DNA of 64,000 nucleotides from Geminicoccaceae bacterium (GTDB lineage Bacteria > Pseudomonadota > Alphaproteobacteria > Geminicoccales > Geminicoccaceae), in contig JACKIM010000001.1 of the NCBI GenBank assembly GCA_020638465.1, positions 1,145,501 to 1,209,500 on the forward strand, written 5' to 3'. The position numbers and the translations under genes were made by a program. Position 1 is the stretch's first letter. Every line of letters starts with the position of its first letter. Positions 1-10,649 of the stretch are shown piece by piece. The notes under the pieces were generated by a model. That model worked only from the letters and a program-made list of their open reading frames with translations, was not told where the DNA came from and did no database searches.

Positions 1-122
1 CTGCCATCGGTGGCTTCGTCTATGTTCTGGAAATCCAGTTGCTTGAGCAGATTCCGCACGATACGCAGCATCGTCTTGTAGTCGTCAACGATGAGTATCG
101 GCAAATTCTTGTCGACCGCCAT
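1..122 (-). CDS. cheY: CheY-type response regulator, N-terminal part (cut by window edge)
   Basis: Only the first 40 codons are in the window. They read [20 protein letters not shown] and onward, the usual start of an alphaproteobacterial single-domain CheY. The IVDDY segment carries the acidic Asp pair of the receiver pocket; the phospho-acceptor Asp lies beyond the window. As a chemotaxis output protein it would bind the flagellar switch when phosphorylated by CheA. The start is the ATG ending at 122. About 110 bp upstream is an exact TTAA-N7-TTAA box, which fits CtrA control of motility genes. Confidence 0.85.
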   Translation of the reverse strand, partial: MAVDKNLPILIVDDYKTMLRIVRNLLKQLDFQNIDEATDG

Positions 123-231
123 AAATAGGGACTCCCGGGACCAGGTTAGGATTGCCGGTGGAAGCCGCACACGGAAAGTCGCCCCCGTCGAACAGCATCC
201 CTCCATGGAATGGGAAGGTAAGCGCAAACCG

Positions 232-246
232 TTAACTCGCAGTTAA
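232..246 (-). promoter_or_regulatory. CtrA-type box upstream of cheY
   Basis: TTAA at 232-235 and TTAA at 243-246 are separated by exactly seven bases. With the flanking G and C the site reads GTTAACTCGCAGTTAAC and has the motif on both strands. TTAA-N7-TTAA is the established CtrA recognition pattern in alphaproteobacteria. It lies about 110 bp before the cheY start. Binding is inferred from the motif only. Confidence 0.55.
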
Positions 247-398
247 CGCCCGAATTCGCTCGGAGTGTCGATGAAACATGGTTATTTTCGGAGGTAATCG
301 CGGCTCTCCCGTTGTAAGCAGCCGCCGGTTGGCGCCTACTGGGTTTGGTGTCTGAAATCTAGGATACGTCGCGATAGGTGTGTCTTGGAGCAAGAGCA

Positions 399-776
399 TT
401 GGGTCGAGTGGAGATATTGACGGGTCCGGAGTGTCGTCGGAGGCGGACGGCTCGGGAGAAGTTTGCGATTGTTCGGGCATCGCTGGAGCCGGGTGCGGTG
501 ATAGCGGATGTTGCGCGGCGGTTTGGGGTGACGCGTCAGCAGGTGTATCAATGGCGATCGGATTTCCGGTCCGGGATTTTGCCGGCACCAGCCGAAGGCG
601 CGGCGGTTTTTGCGCAGGTGGCATTGAGTGGTGGCGAGATAACTGATGCTGTCAGCACGGGCGCGGTTTCAGAGACGGTGGAGGTTCGCCTGCATGGCGG
701 TCGTGTGCTGGTCGTCCCCTTGACGATCGAGCGCCGGCGGCTGCAGGCCCTGATCCGGACGGTAGAGGCGTCATGA
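399..776 (+). CDS. tnpA: IS66 family accessory protein TnpA
   Basis: About 125 residues with the IS66 OrfA layout: a short RVEILTG start, then a helix-turn-helix reading DVARRFGVTRQQVYQW near residues 38-53, and a C-terminal LRALI-like tail. It is a DNA-binding accessory protein of IS66 transposition. The TTG at 399 is chosen because family members start at the (S/G)RVE segment; a GTG at 408 is also possible. Its stop overlaps the tnpB start by 4 bases (ATGA), the usual IS66 coupling. It looks intact but belongs to a broken element. Confidence 0.8.
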   Translation: MGRVEILTGPECRRRRTAREKFAIVRASLEPGAVIADVARRFGVTRQQVYQWRSDFRSGILPAPAEGAAVFAQVALSGGEITDAVSTGAVSETVEVRLHGGRVLVVPLTIERRRLQALIRTVEAS

Positions 777-1117
777 TCGGGCCGGGCACGGGTGTGCGGG
801 TCTATCTGGCCTGCGGGGTCACCGACATGCGCAAGGGGATCCAGGGCCTGGCGGCTGCGGCGCAACAGGTCATTCAGCAGGATCCGTGCTCAGGCGCGGT
901 GTTCGGCTTTCGTGGACGTCGAGGTGACCGGATCAAGCTGCTTTATTGGGACACCCAGGGTTTCTGCCTCTATTACAAGGTGCTGGAGCATGGCCGCTTT
1001 CCCTGGCCGTCGCCCGCCGACGGCATGGTTCATCTCACCTCGGCGCAATTGGCCATGTTGTGGGAGGGAATCGACTGGCGCCGGCCAGTTTGGTCATCCC
1101 CGCCATCGCGATTTTGA
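773..1117 (+). CDS. tnpB: IS66 family accessory protein TnpB (Orf2)
   Basis: 114 residues of the IS66 Orf2 family. Visible family features are the early VTDMRKGIQGLA block, the central GDRIKLLYWD motif, the FCLYYKVLEHGRF block and the late GIDWRRP motif. The family tail after GIDWRRP is usually a few residues of the type xxWRPxxAG; here it is WSSPPSRF, so a small indel near the end is possible. It is translationally coupled to tnpA by an ATGA overlap. Confidence 0.82.
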   Translation: MIGPGTGVRVYLACGVTDMRKGIQGLAAAAQQVIQQDPCSGAVFGFRGRRGDRIKLLYWDTQGFCLYYKVLEHGRFPWPSPADGMVHLTSAQLAMLWEGIDWRRPVWSSPPSRF

Positions 1118-1201
1118 GCACTCTTCGAATCATCTTCTATAGTATTGAATCATCGTTGTTTTATCCTTTTTGAATGATCTGTTCCGGGCTAGAATCCGGT
1201 C

Positions 1202-1303
1202 ATGAAGATCCATCTCGACAACCTGCCCGACGATCCGGTGGCTTTGCGTGCGATCATCGCCGAGCAGTACCTCCGGTTAGCTTTTCCCGTTCAGGCGGAA
1301 TAG
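1202..1303 (+). pseudogene. tnpC: IS66 transposase TnpC, N-terminal remnant
   Basis: An ORF of 33 codons starts MKIHLDNLPDDPVALRAIIA, typical of the beginning of the IS66 DDE transposase (normally around 500 residues). Similarity ends after about 24 codons and a TAG follows at 1301-1303. The catalytic domain is completely missing. An 8-bp inverted repeat (GTTCAGGC / GCCTGAAC, 1289-1310) sits at the stop and may mark the breakpoint. Confidence 0.75.
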
Positions 1304-1382
1304 CCTGAACGATCAGGAAATGCGTCGAAACAAACAGATAGAGCGTAAGCGGGCGGAGATTGGCGCATTTTACGCGTTTTGA

Positions 1383-2033
1383 CGCTCGCTTACCATCAAA
1401 TGGCGGGCACAAATTGATCGGGAAAACCAGGAAGACGACAGCCTGCCGGAGGAATACCCTGATTGGCCGGTGACCTTCTATCTCGATGAAATGCCCCAGC
1501 TTGGCTATATGCGCATCATTGAGGATGCCGTGGCCATCACCCGCAGCTATCGCATTCGGCTGTGGCTGTTCGCCCAAGACATGGCGCAGCTCAGGGAAGT
1601 TTACCCGAAATGGCAAAGCCTCCTCGCCAACTGCCGCTGCAAGATTTTCTTCAGACCGAATGACGTGGACACAGCGAAAGACATCGCCGACATCCTCGGT
1701 ATGCGGAAAGACATCTGGGGCGGCGAGGATTGGGTCGCCTCCCCGCAGAAACTCATGGGAAGGGAATTCCGTGAGGATGCAGTGATCTTTCAGGACGGCT
1801 TGATGATCCGCTCCCGCATGACCGCACCCGCCCATGAAAACCCCGGCCTTCAGGCATGGATCGCCGAACAGAAAGCCGATTTTGGCGAAGAGGTCATTCG
1901 GGCACCCCGTGCCGAACCGCCCGCCGCTCCCCTGCCGGGCGACATACCGCCCCCGGACCCGTCAGCACCTGACGGCAGCGGGGCAATCGCCGACACCCCC
2001 AAAAGTGAAGGCTCAGTTCGCATTAGCTGTTGA
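1383..2033 (+). pseudogene. VirD4/TraG-type conjugative coupling protein, C-terminal fragment
   Basis: The frame is open from 1383, just after a stop, and encodes FYLDEMPQLGYM (Walker B region, LDE), ITRSYRIRLWLFAQDMAQL and ANCRCKIFFRPNDVDTAKDI. These are the conserved C-terminal blocks of type IV secretion coupling ATPases (TraG/VirD4). The N-terminal membrane part and Walker A are absent. The 3' end is cut at 2009 by the IS1595-type element, so the last codons and the TGA at 2031-2033 are IS sequence. The in-frame GTG at 1470 is the first possible start. This is a relic of a conjugative element. Confidence 0.75.
2010..2032. repeat. IS1595-type terminal inverted repeat, left
   Basis: Begins GGCTCAGTTC at 2010 and ends AGCTGTTG at 2032. 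It pairs with 3030-3052 with 21 of 23 positions matching. The transposase stop codon (TTA on the plus strand, 2023-2025) lies inside the repeat. Confidence 0.88.
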
Positions 2034-2990
2034 TGGTCAACCGCAGCCATTCACGATGGTCCGGAACATCGGGCTTTTTGTCGAGCACGTGGTGCCATGC
2101 CAGATAGTTCGGCAGGTATTTTTTCGTGGCGACGCCGTTGAAGGCGGCGATCCAGCTCTTGAGGCGGCTGTGGCGGGCGTTGGCGTTCTGGATGTGCCAG
2201 CTTCTGTCGCGGACATGCTCGCCCTGGCGGCTGTTGACGGGCTCGTGATGGATGCCGTGGCGGTCGGCAACCAGGCGGAAGGCCGCGTGGCTGTCGGTAC
2301 ATAGGACGCCGTCGGCGGGCAGGCTGGCGCCGATGGCGGCGTCGATGGCATCGGCACTGCGGTCGGCCAGAACCGCCGCGCGTGTCGATCCGGTGCGGTC
2401 GCGGGCGACCAGCACGGCACCTGCTCATCGCTCAGACCGCGCTTGCGGGCCGGTGTGGCGCGTCTTTTGGGCGGACGCGGCGGCGGATCGACCTGTTTTC
2501 GCCAGCACCGCGAACCCTTGAACGAACGCCGGAAGAAAGTCTCGTCGGCCTCGACGATGCCCGAAAGCGCCTCGGCATCGGCCACGCCCGCCCGAAGAAA
2601 ACGATGCCGCCAGCGAAAGCTCGTCGCCACCGCCACCCGGCACACTTTCGCTGCCTTGCGAACAGTGTCACTTCGGGAAAGGCAAGCGGTGAAGCTCGAC
2701 CATTGCGCCTTCTTGCGCAGGCGCGCCAGCGGTGTGCCGGTCAGCGCATTAAACGTCCGGCTGCAGGCCGCACATCGAAAACGCCGCAACCCATGACTCT
2801 GACCCCACGGCTTCGAACCTTCCGCCCGGCAATGCGGGCAGGCCGGTTCCGGGCGAAGGCGAGCTTCCAGAAGCCCGATCACCACCGCCTCGTCCCCGCC
2901 ACCGGCAAGCGCCGCTTCGAGCCGTTGTTTCTGCTCAACGTCAAGGCGAGCAACCATCGAAAGAAACAGTTCGAATTCCTCATTGCGCAT
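2023..2990 (-). pseudogene. IS1595-family (ISXO2-like) transposase, frameshifted
   Basis: From the ATG at 2990 the protein has an N-terminal zinc ribbon (CPHCRAEG...CAACSRTF), the family block RLRKKAQW, and the first catalytic Asp in IVEADETFFRRS. At about 2415 one base is missing: the sequence gives GTGCCGTGCTGG where the family frame needs GTGCCGGTGCTGG. The other frame then continues LVARDRTG, CTDSHAAF (second Asp) and NANARHSRLKSW (Asn of the DDN triad) to a TAA at 2023. It is therefore probably inactive, unless the shift is a sequencing error or a recoding site. Confidence 0.85.
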
Positions 2991-3029
2991 CAGTCGGTTC
3001 TCCCAAATCTATAGAGAACATAACACGAA

Positions 3030-3052
3030 CAACAGCTAGTGGGAACTGAGCC
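3030..3052. repeat. IS1595-type terminal inverted repeat, right
   Basis: Reads CAACAGCTAGTGGGAACTGA and ends GCC at 3052, the reverse complement of 2010-2032 apart from two mismatches. The ccdA ribosome-binding region begins about 70 bp downstream, so an outward promoter at this end could affect ccdAB. Confidence 0.88.
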
Positions 3053-3132
3053 ACGGGAAAAGCTTGAACTTGTCATACCTCCAGGGTGTCGGTATTTTCT
3101 GGCGGTATGCGTATTTGTGCGAGGGAAGGTCC

Positions 3133-3387
3133 ATGGAAACGGCGACGAAACGAAAAACATCTCTGACACTTGATGCCGATGCACTCGATGCAGCGCGGGA
3201 GTTCGGCGTGAATGTCTCGGCAGTTGCCGAGGAGGCTCTTCGCCGCGCCGTTGCAGATGCCCGCCAACGCCGCTGGATCGAGGAAAACCGTGAGGCGTTT
3301 GCAGCACAAGCTGAGTGGCACGAGCAAAATGGTCATCCCTTGGCAGATATTATGGCAGGGCCGGCGCACACAACATGGAGCAACTGA
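3133..3387 (+). CDS. ccdA: CcdA-family antitoxin
   Basis: 84 residues. The N-terminal half is ribbon-helix-helix-like (KTSLTLDADALDAAREFGVN, then VSAVAEEALRRAV). The C-terminal half (RRWIEENREAFAAQAEWHEQ and onward) is the flexible toxin-binding tail, with the WxxEN and NG-x-PLAD features of CcdA. CcdA neutralises CcdB and represses the operon. The ATG at 3133 is chosen because GAGGGAAGG at 3121 is a good ribosome site and family members start here; an upstream in-frame ATG at 3064 would add 23 unrelated residues. It overlaps ccdB by 13 bases. Confidence 0.85.
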   Translation: METATKRKTSLTLDADALDAAREFGVNVSAVAEEALRRAVADARQRRWIEENREAFAAQAEWHEQNGHPLADIMAGPAHTTWSN

Positions 3388-3665
3388 GACGCTTCGATAT
3401 AGCAGTTCATCGAAATGTCATGATGGTCGTTATCGAAAGCGAGCTTCTTCCACAGGATCCGGCGGTTGTCGTTATACCGTTGCTACGCGATTATCCCGCC
3501 GTCCGGCATCTGAACCCTGCAATACGGGTCGGAGATGAACATCTGGTGTTGGCCACGCGGCTTATCGGAGCAGTTCGGCGCGCGAGTTTGAGGCGTGTGG
3601 GAAATGCTTCGGAGCAAGGAAATGAAATCACACGAGCCGTCGACGTCTTGATGATAGGAGTCTAG
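3375..3665 (+). CDS. ccdB: CcdB-family toxin
   Basis: 96 residues, close to the 101 of F-plasmid CcdB. It has the CcdB pattern RFDIAVHRN at the start, VVIPLLRDYPAVRHLNP in the middle, and the C-terminal helix EITRAVDVLMIGV. CcdB of plasmid F poisons the GyrA subunit of DNA gyrase through its last residues Trp99-Gly100-Ile101. The corresponding tail here is Ile-Gly-Val, so the Trp that packs against gyrase is replaced. The start ATG lies inside the end of ccdA, the normal coupled arrangement. The gene is full length and 279 bp upstream of gyrA on the same strand. Confidence 0.83.
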   Translation: MEQLRRFDIAVHRNVMMVVIESELLPQDPAVVVIPLLRDYPAVRHLNPAIRVGDEHLVLATRLIGAVRRASLRRVGNASEQGNEITRAVDVLMIGV

Positions 3666-3853
3666 CCTCAAGGGCACCTTCAATATTGCAAGAGAATAAG
3701 GACGTTATCTTATCCCACAAGTTTATCTTTCATAGAGTGTAAATGGTTTGGCCTACGAAAACAAGTTTTGTAGGGCCGCGCCGCGGGCGCCGGTCGGTGT
3801 GTGGTCTCGGCGGCCGCCGGCTCAATCACCCTGGAGTGGGAAGGGTGCTGAGC

Positions 3854-3882
3854 TTGTAACCCTTTTCACCATCTGCTAGACC
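3854..3882 (+). promoter_or_regulatory. Possible gyrA promoter
   Basis: TTGTAA at 3854-3859 is followed after 17 bases by TAGACC at 3877-3882, about 60 bp before the gyrA start. The -10 match is poor, so this is tentative. The rest of 3666-3944 holds an AT-rich stretch with ATAAG/CTTAT arms near 3693-3711 and a GC-rich stretch near 3775-3830; I see no gene in it. Confidence 0.3.
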
Positions 3883-3944
3883 AAACCACGCAAGATTTTC
3901 TCGCGCCAGACCATGACTTAGCACCATTTCAGGAAGTTCTCCGC

Positions 3945-6632
<2,688 letters not shown>

Positions 6633-6772
6633 GGCATGATCGATTTCCCGCCCGCGGCCTTCACATCAATAGTCTGTCAACACGCTGTTAAATGCTGTCC
6701 GGTATAAAGGGTTCTTGCCGGCCGTTGTCTGCAGACCTTGAATGGGTCTTGAGGAGCCGGGAGGAGACGTTG

Positions 6773-7186
6773 ATGGCCCACCGAGGCGATGCGTTGCTGC
6801 AGGCCCTGTCGATGTCGATTCGTGGCCTCCAGTCTTTCCGGGAGACTTGTCAGCGGAGCGGGGGCAGAAGTGCCGGGATCTGCGACTATTGCGGTTCGAC
6901 GATCCCCTGGAGCCAGTACCATTGCTCCGGCTGTGGGGCTGCCGCGCCGCCTCAGGTGCCGGCCGTTGCAGCAAGCGATTCTCCGGATCGCCGCTGGGTC
7001 GTGCCCTTGCTGCTGTGCATGGTTTTCCCGCCGGTGCTCGTGATCGTCGCTCCGATCCTGTTCGTGCGATGGATCCGAAGGCCGAACCGTGGCTGGATCG
7101 TTCCCGTTCTCTTCTGCCTGCTCTTTCCACCGGCCGTGATCGTCGTTGCACCCGCGCTTCTGTGGCGGTCGCCCGCAAGACAATAG
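6773..7186 (+). CDS. Small zinc-ribbon membrane protein of unknown function
   Basis: 137 residues, not assigned to a named family. The N-terminal third is soluble; a zinc-ribbon-like knuckle CDYCGSTIPW...HCSGCG follows near residues 37-55 (two CxxC pairs). Two hydrophobic segments come next, VVPLLLCMVFPPVLVIVAP and WIVPVLFCLLFPPAVIVVAP, near-copies of each other separated by an Arg-rich turn. The predicted form is a two-span hairpin in the inner membrane with a cytosolic zinc knuckle. The ATG at 6773 is preferred because GGGAGGAGAC precedes it; the frame is open further upstream. It sits alone between gyrA and the pth operon. Confidence 0.65.
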   Translation: MAHRGDALLQALSMSIRGLQSFRETCQRSGGRSAGICDYCGSTIPWSQYHCSGCGAAAPPQVPAVAASDSPDRRWVVPLLLCMVFPPVLVIVAPILFVRWIRRPNRGWIVPVLFCLLFPPAVIVVAPALLWRSPARQ

Positions 7187-7196
7187 AATCTTGCCG

Positions 7197-7832
7197 TCAG
7201 GACGGTCCGACGTCGCCTTTCGGGGGCCTTTCGGTGGTGGCACGAGGTGGTTTTGCCGGGCGGGGGTTGATGAGCAGGGCGACCTTGTTCATGAAGTCCG
7301 CGTCATTGCCATCGACGACAAGCGGTATGGCCTGGGTGATCGCTTCGAGAAGGGGGGCCAGCCAGTCCCGGTCCGTCTTGGAGAAGTCGCCGAGCACATG
7401 GCTCAAGACCCGATCCTTGTGGCCCGGGTGACCGATTCCTATCCTTACCCGGCGAAACTCCGGAGTGCCGATGCAGGCAGCGATGCTGCGCAGTCCGTTG
7501 TGACCGGCAACACCGCCGCCCAGCTTGACCCGCACCTTGCCCGGAGCGAGATCGAGTTCATCGTGCAGGACGATGATGTTCTCGGGAGCCACACGATGAA
7601 AACGGGCCGCTTCGGCGACGGCACGTCCCGATTCGTTCATGTAGGTCTGCGGCTTCAGCAGCAGGACCCTCTGGTTCCCTAGCTGGCCATCGGTCGACTG
7701 GCTCTGGAACTTCCTGCGCCAGCCCGGCAGGCGGAATGCCTCGACAACCGAATCCAGAACCATGAAGCCGACATTATGCCGGTGTCTCTGGTATCGGTCG
7801 CCCGGATTTCCCAGTCCGACAACGAGCTTCAA
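7197..7832 (-). CDS. pth: Peptidyl-tRNA hydrolase
   Basis: 211 residues. It cleaves peptidyl-tRNA released from stalled ribosomes. The N-terminus reads KLVVGLGNPGDRY, the catalytic His is in RHNVGF (residue 19), and the conserved KPQTYMN, HDELDL and GHNGLRS blocks are all present. The family begins with M-(K/L)-L-V-V-G-L-G-N-P-G, so I take the TTG at 7832, with GGGCGAG eight bases upstream; an in-frame ATG at 7883 would add 17 atypical residues. The gene is last in the minus-strand order prs-rplY-pth, a common bacterial arrangement. Confidence 0.93.
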   Translation of the reverse strand: MKLVVGLGNPGDRYQRHRHNVGFMVLDSVVEAFRLPGWRRKFQSQSTDGQLGNQRVLLLKPQTYMNESGRAVAEAARFHRVAPENIIVLHDELDLAPGKVRVKLGGGVAGHNGLRSIAACIGTPEFRRVRIGIGHPGHKDRVLSHVLGDFSKTDRDWLAPLLEAITQAIPLVVDGNDADFMNKVALLINPRPAKPPRATTERPPKGDVGPS

Positions 7833-7964
7833 TGGCCAGACTCGCCCAAGATGAACATATCGAACTCCGGAGCATTTCCCCATGGGGCACCATCGGGAAA
7901 TGCCGGCTGTTCGTTTCGATGCATCAATTCTTCGGTCAGGTAATCTCTCCCAACTGAAGAAAAC

Positions 7965-8597
7965 CTACTCTTCGTCGCCGCCCTCTTCTTCCTCCTCGGC
8001 CTCGTCGCCTTCCTCGCCGCCGCTCGGCCCGCGGCCGACGACGGTGCAGATGGTGAAGTCGCGATCGGTGATCGTCGGCGTCACGTCGGCAGGCAGGGTG
8101 ATATGGCTGATGTGCACGGAATCACCGATTTCGCACGTGGCCAGATCGACCTCGATGGCCTCGGGGATATGGTCGATCGGGCAAACCAGCTCGATCTCGC
8201 GGCGCACGATGTTGAGCACACCGCCCCGCTTGATGCCCGGACAGGTTTCCTCGTTGAGGAAGTGGACCGGGATTTCCAGGGTGATCGTCGCACCCTTGGC
8301 GGCCCGCATGAAATCGACATGCAATGGAAAATCACTGACCGGATGAAGCTGGGCCTCGCGCGGAACCACGCGGATCTTGTTCTTGCCATCGTCGTGCAAC
8401 TCGACCACCGAGCTGAAGAACCGGGGGTTCATGTCGAGCTGGCGGCGGATTTCGCGGTCGGAGACGGCAATCTTGGCGGGCTCGCCCTTGCCACCATAGA
8501 CAATGGCGGGCAGCCAGCCTTCGCGACGGAGCGCGCGCGCGCCACCCTTGCCGGTACGCTCGCGGGGCACGTAGATCAGGGAAACGGTATCGGACAT
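7965..8597 (-). CDS. rplY: 50S ribosomal protein L25 (general stress protein Ctc type)
   Basis: 210 residues, the long Ctc/TL5 form. The N-terminal half is the 5S-rRNA-binding L25 domain (VPRERTGKGGARALRREGWLP, then HVDFMRA); the C-terminal half is the beta-rich TL5 domain, ending in an acidic tail rich in Glu and Asp. It binds 5S rRNA in the large subunit. The ATG at 8597 has AAGGAG five bases upstream; a GTG two codons earlier would sit inside that ribosome site. It lies between prs and pth. Confidence 0.94.
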   Translation of the reverse strand: MSDTVSLIYVPRERTGKGGARALRREGWLPAIVYGGKGEPAKIAVSDREIRRQLDMNPRFFSSVVELHDDGKNKIRVVPREAQLHPVSDFPLHVDFMRAAKGATITLEIPVHFLNEETCPGIKRGGVLNIVRREIELVCPIDHIPEAIEVDLATCEIGDSVHISHITLPADVTPTITDRDFTICTVVGRGPSGGEEGDEAEEEEEGGDEE

Positions 8598-8690
8598 GGT
8601 CACTCCTTGGCCCCTCCGGCATGCCGCACCATGCGCGCACCCCGGACAGGCATGTGTCAGGCGGGATAGTCCCGCCCGGTTGAACTTCTC

Positions 8691-9623
8691 TTAGTCGAAA
8701 AGACTCGATACCGAGCTTTCCGAGGAAATCCGGCTGATTGCTTCGCCGATCAGTTGGGCCACCGACAACACGCGAATCTTGTCGGTCACACGGACACCCT
8801 CCGTCGGCCGGATGCTGTCGGTCAGGACCAGCCGGTCGAGCGAGCTGGCAGCCACCTTGGCCACGGCCCCTCCCGACAACACGCCGTGTGTTACATAGGC
8901 CTGTACCGAGCGGGCGCCTGCCTGCAACAGCGCATCGGCGGCATTGCAAAGCGTTCCACCACTGTCGATGATGTCATCAACGAGAACGCAGTGCTTGCCG
9001 GTACAGTCGCCGATGACATGCATGACTTCCGAAACGCCCGCACGTTCACGCCGCTTGTCGATGATCGCCAAAGGTGCGTCAAGCCGCTTGGCCAGACCGC
9101 GCGCCCTGGCGACGCCGCCAACGTCCGGTGAGACGATCATCAGGTCGTCAATACCCAGATTGTTGGCGATGTCGGGCGACAGCAGCGGCGTCGTGTAGAG
9201 ATTGTCCACCGGGATGTCGAAGAATCCCTGGATCTGGCCGGCATGAAGTTCCATCGTCAGGACGCGGTTGGCGCCGGCCTCGGTGATCAGGTTCGACACG
9301 AGCTTGGCCGAAATCGGCGTACGCGAACCGGATTTGCGATCCTGACGCGCATAGCCGAAATAGGGAATGACGGCGGTGATCCGGCGTGCCGACGCACGGC
9401 GCAGGGCGTCGATGCAGACAAGCAGCTCCATCAGGTTGTCATTCGCCGGGTAGGACGTCGACTGGACGATGAAGACATCCTCGCCACGTACGTTTTCGTG
9501 GATTTCGACAAATACCTCCATGTCGGCAAACCGGTGTACCGTGGCACGGGTGAGTTCGACGTGCAGGTAATCGGCAATAGCTTCGGCCAAGGGCCTGTTA
9601 CTGTTCCCGGCGAGAAGCTTCAT
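8691..9623 (-). CDS. prs: Ribose-phosphate pyrophosphokinase (PRPP synthetase)
   Basis: 310 residues. It makes PRPP from ribose 5-phosphate and ATP for nucleotide, His and Trp synthesis. The start [17 protein letters not shown] is canonical and fixes the ATG at 9623. Also seen are the ATP-site blocks DNLMELL and [11 protein letters not shown], the flexible loop after DKRRERAG, and the PRPP loop [11 protein letters not shown]. First gene of the prs-rplY-pth set; the gap to rplY is 93 bp. Confidence 0.96.
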   Translation of the reverse strand: MKLLAGNSNRPLAEAIADYLHVELTRATVHRFADMEVFVEIHENVRGEDVFIVQSTSYPANDNLMELLVCIDALRRASARRITAVIPYFGYARQDRKSGSRTPISAKLVSNLITEAGANRVLTMELHAGQIQGFFDIPVDNLYTTPLLSPDIANNLGIDDLMIVSPDVGGVARARGLAKRLDAPLAIIDKRRERAGVSEVMHVIGDCTGKHCVLVDDIIDSGGTLCNAADALLQAGARSVQAYVTHGVLSGGAVAKVAASSLDRLVLTDSIRPTEGVRVTDKIRVLSVAQLIGEAISRISSESSVSSLFD

Positions 9624-9770
9624 GCAGAATTTCCGAAGGCGGTGACAAGGTTGCGCGCTCCATAGCAGCGAGGTGCACGGAAGTAAACGCAAACAGCCCG
9701 CGGCACGGTCCGTACGGATATCCATGCATCATGCCGTCGCCGGCCTGCCCGGGCGTCGCGGTTGCGACCT

Positions 9771-10532
9771 CTACCAGTCTTTCACGTAACAGGCCGGTGG
9801 CACCAGGCAGGGCTCGATGCTTGCGAACTGCTGCAGGAGTGGCCCATCGTCATGCGGATATTCGCGCGAAAGCAGCAGTCCCTGGGGAAGATGCTGCCAC
9901 ATGCCATCGGCTGAGAACGAGAACATGGGAACATAGTTGGGCCGGGACGTGTCGGGCACAAGCTTGTCATCCAGATTGTCGAGAAGGAGATATTGCCGGT
10001 CCCGAAACAGGGTTACCACGGCATGTACGCTATCCGTGGCCTCGTCCTTGACGACTGCCATCCGCAGGGTGTCGCTTGAAACCCCGAGATTGGCCAGTGC
10101 CACATATTTTGCGATGGCGTAGTCGTCACAATCGCCGCCGCGTCCCAGGAACTCGAGCGGGCTCGCCCAGTAGTCGCTCTTGCCGAACTGCCGAAGGTCC
10201 GACCTGTAGGGATGAAGGTTGATGAAACGGTTGATTTCCTCGATGGAAGCGAGCGCAATACGGCCTGTCTGGCGGCGCGAGAGGGAAAGCCAGCGCCGTG
10301 TCGCCTTGTTGGGACAGCGGGCGGAATCGTTGCGGCAGGCGATGTAGGTCGCCCGCTCCTTGTCGATCTTTTTCTGCAATGCCCGCCATTTTGACCACAA
10401 GTGGCCAGCTTCGACCCTCAGTTCGATCGTGCCCGACAGCGCGACGGGTGGGATAGCGTGACAGGTCCGCCACGGCGCGACCAGCAGGATGGCTGTCGCA
10501 AACAGGATTCTGAAAATCATCCGGCGTCTCAT
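9771..10532 (-). CDS. LapG-like periplasmic transglutaminase-fold cysteine protease
   Basis: 253 residues of the bacterial transglutaminase-like cysteine proteinase (BTLCP/DUF920) family. It has an N-terminal signal peptide (hydrophobic FRILFATAILLVAP, residues 7-20). The catalytic triad is visible: Cys135 in GRGGDCDDYAIAKY, His170 in DSVHAVVTL and Asp185 in LLLDNLDDKL. LapG proteases clip large surface adhesins and are gated by the c-di-GMP receptor LapD. Neither LapD nor an adhesin gene is in this window, so the substrate is unknown. The acidic DCDD surface fits the calcium site of LapG. Confidence 0.83.
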   Translation of the reverse strand: MRRRMIFRILFATAILLVAPWRTCHAIPPVALSGTIELRVEAGHLWSKWRALQKKIDKERATYIACRNDSARCPNKATRRWLSLSRRQTGRIALASIEEINRFINLHPYRSDLRQFGKSDYWASPLEFLGRGGDCDDYAIAKYVALANLGVSSDTLRMAVVKDEATDSVHAVVTLFRDRQYLLLDNLDDKLVPDTSRPNYVPMFSFSADGMWQHLPQGLLLSREYPHDDGPLLQQFASIEPCLVPPACYVKDW

Positions 10533-10552
10533 CTTCTTGTTTGTCCGACATA

Positions 10553-10568
10553 CGGCGTTCAGACGCCG
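10553..10568. repeat. Small perfect hairpin upstream of the LapG-like gene
   Basis: CGGCGT-TCAG-ACGCCG forms a 6-bp stem with a 4-base loop, 20 bp upstream of the LapG-like gene start. There is no T-run, so it is not a clear terminator. It could be an operator or a leader hairpin. Confidence 0.35.
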
Positions 10569-10649
10569 AACAACAAGTTTACGATGAAAATGCCTGATAT
10601 TTCAAAGAGTTGCTATTCCTATAAGTTGAATAAATACTCAAAATATTCT

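Larger units (their letters stand above)
314..1276 (+). mobile_element. IS66-family element, truncated at its right end
   Basis: The left end begins GTAAGCAGCC at 314, matching the GTAAG terminus of IS66 elements. Inside are the three IS66 genes in order: tnpA-like (399-776), tnpB-like (773-1117) and the first codons of the DDE transposase tnpC (from 1202). IS66 similarity stops near 1276, so most of tnpC and the right inverted repeat are gone. The element cannot move by itself. The right boundary is approximate. Confidence 0.8.
2010..3052 (-). mobile_element. IS1595-family insertion sequence
   Basis: A 1043-bp element is bounded by 23-bp imperfect inverted repeats: GGCTCAGTTCGCATTAGCTG at 2010 onward, and its reverse complement ending at 3052, with two mismatches (G/C and T/C). 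It contains one transposase gene on the minus strand, which has a frameshift. The 8-bp flanks (AAAGTGAA and ACGGGAAA) are not a clean target duplication, so the insertion was probably followed by rearrangement or drift. Confidence 0.88.

Noticed and set aside
2002..3060. 8-bp target duplication of the IS1595-type element
   Set aside because: Flanks AAAGTGAA and ACGGGAAA share only some positions; not a convincing duplication.
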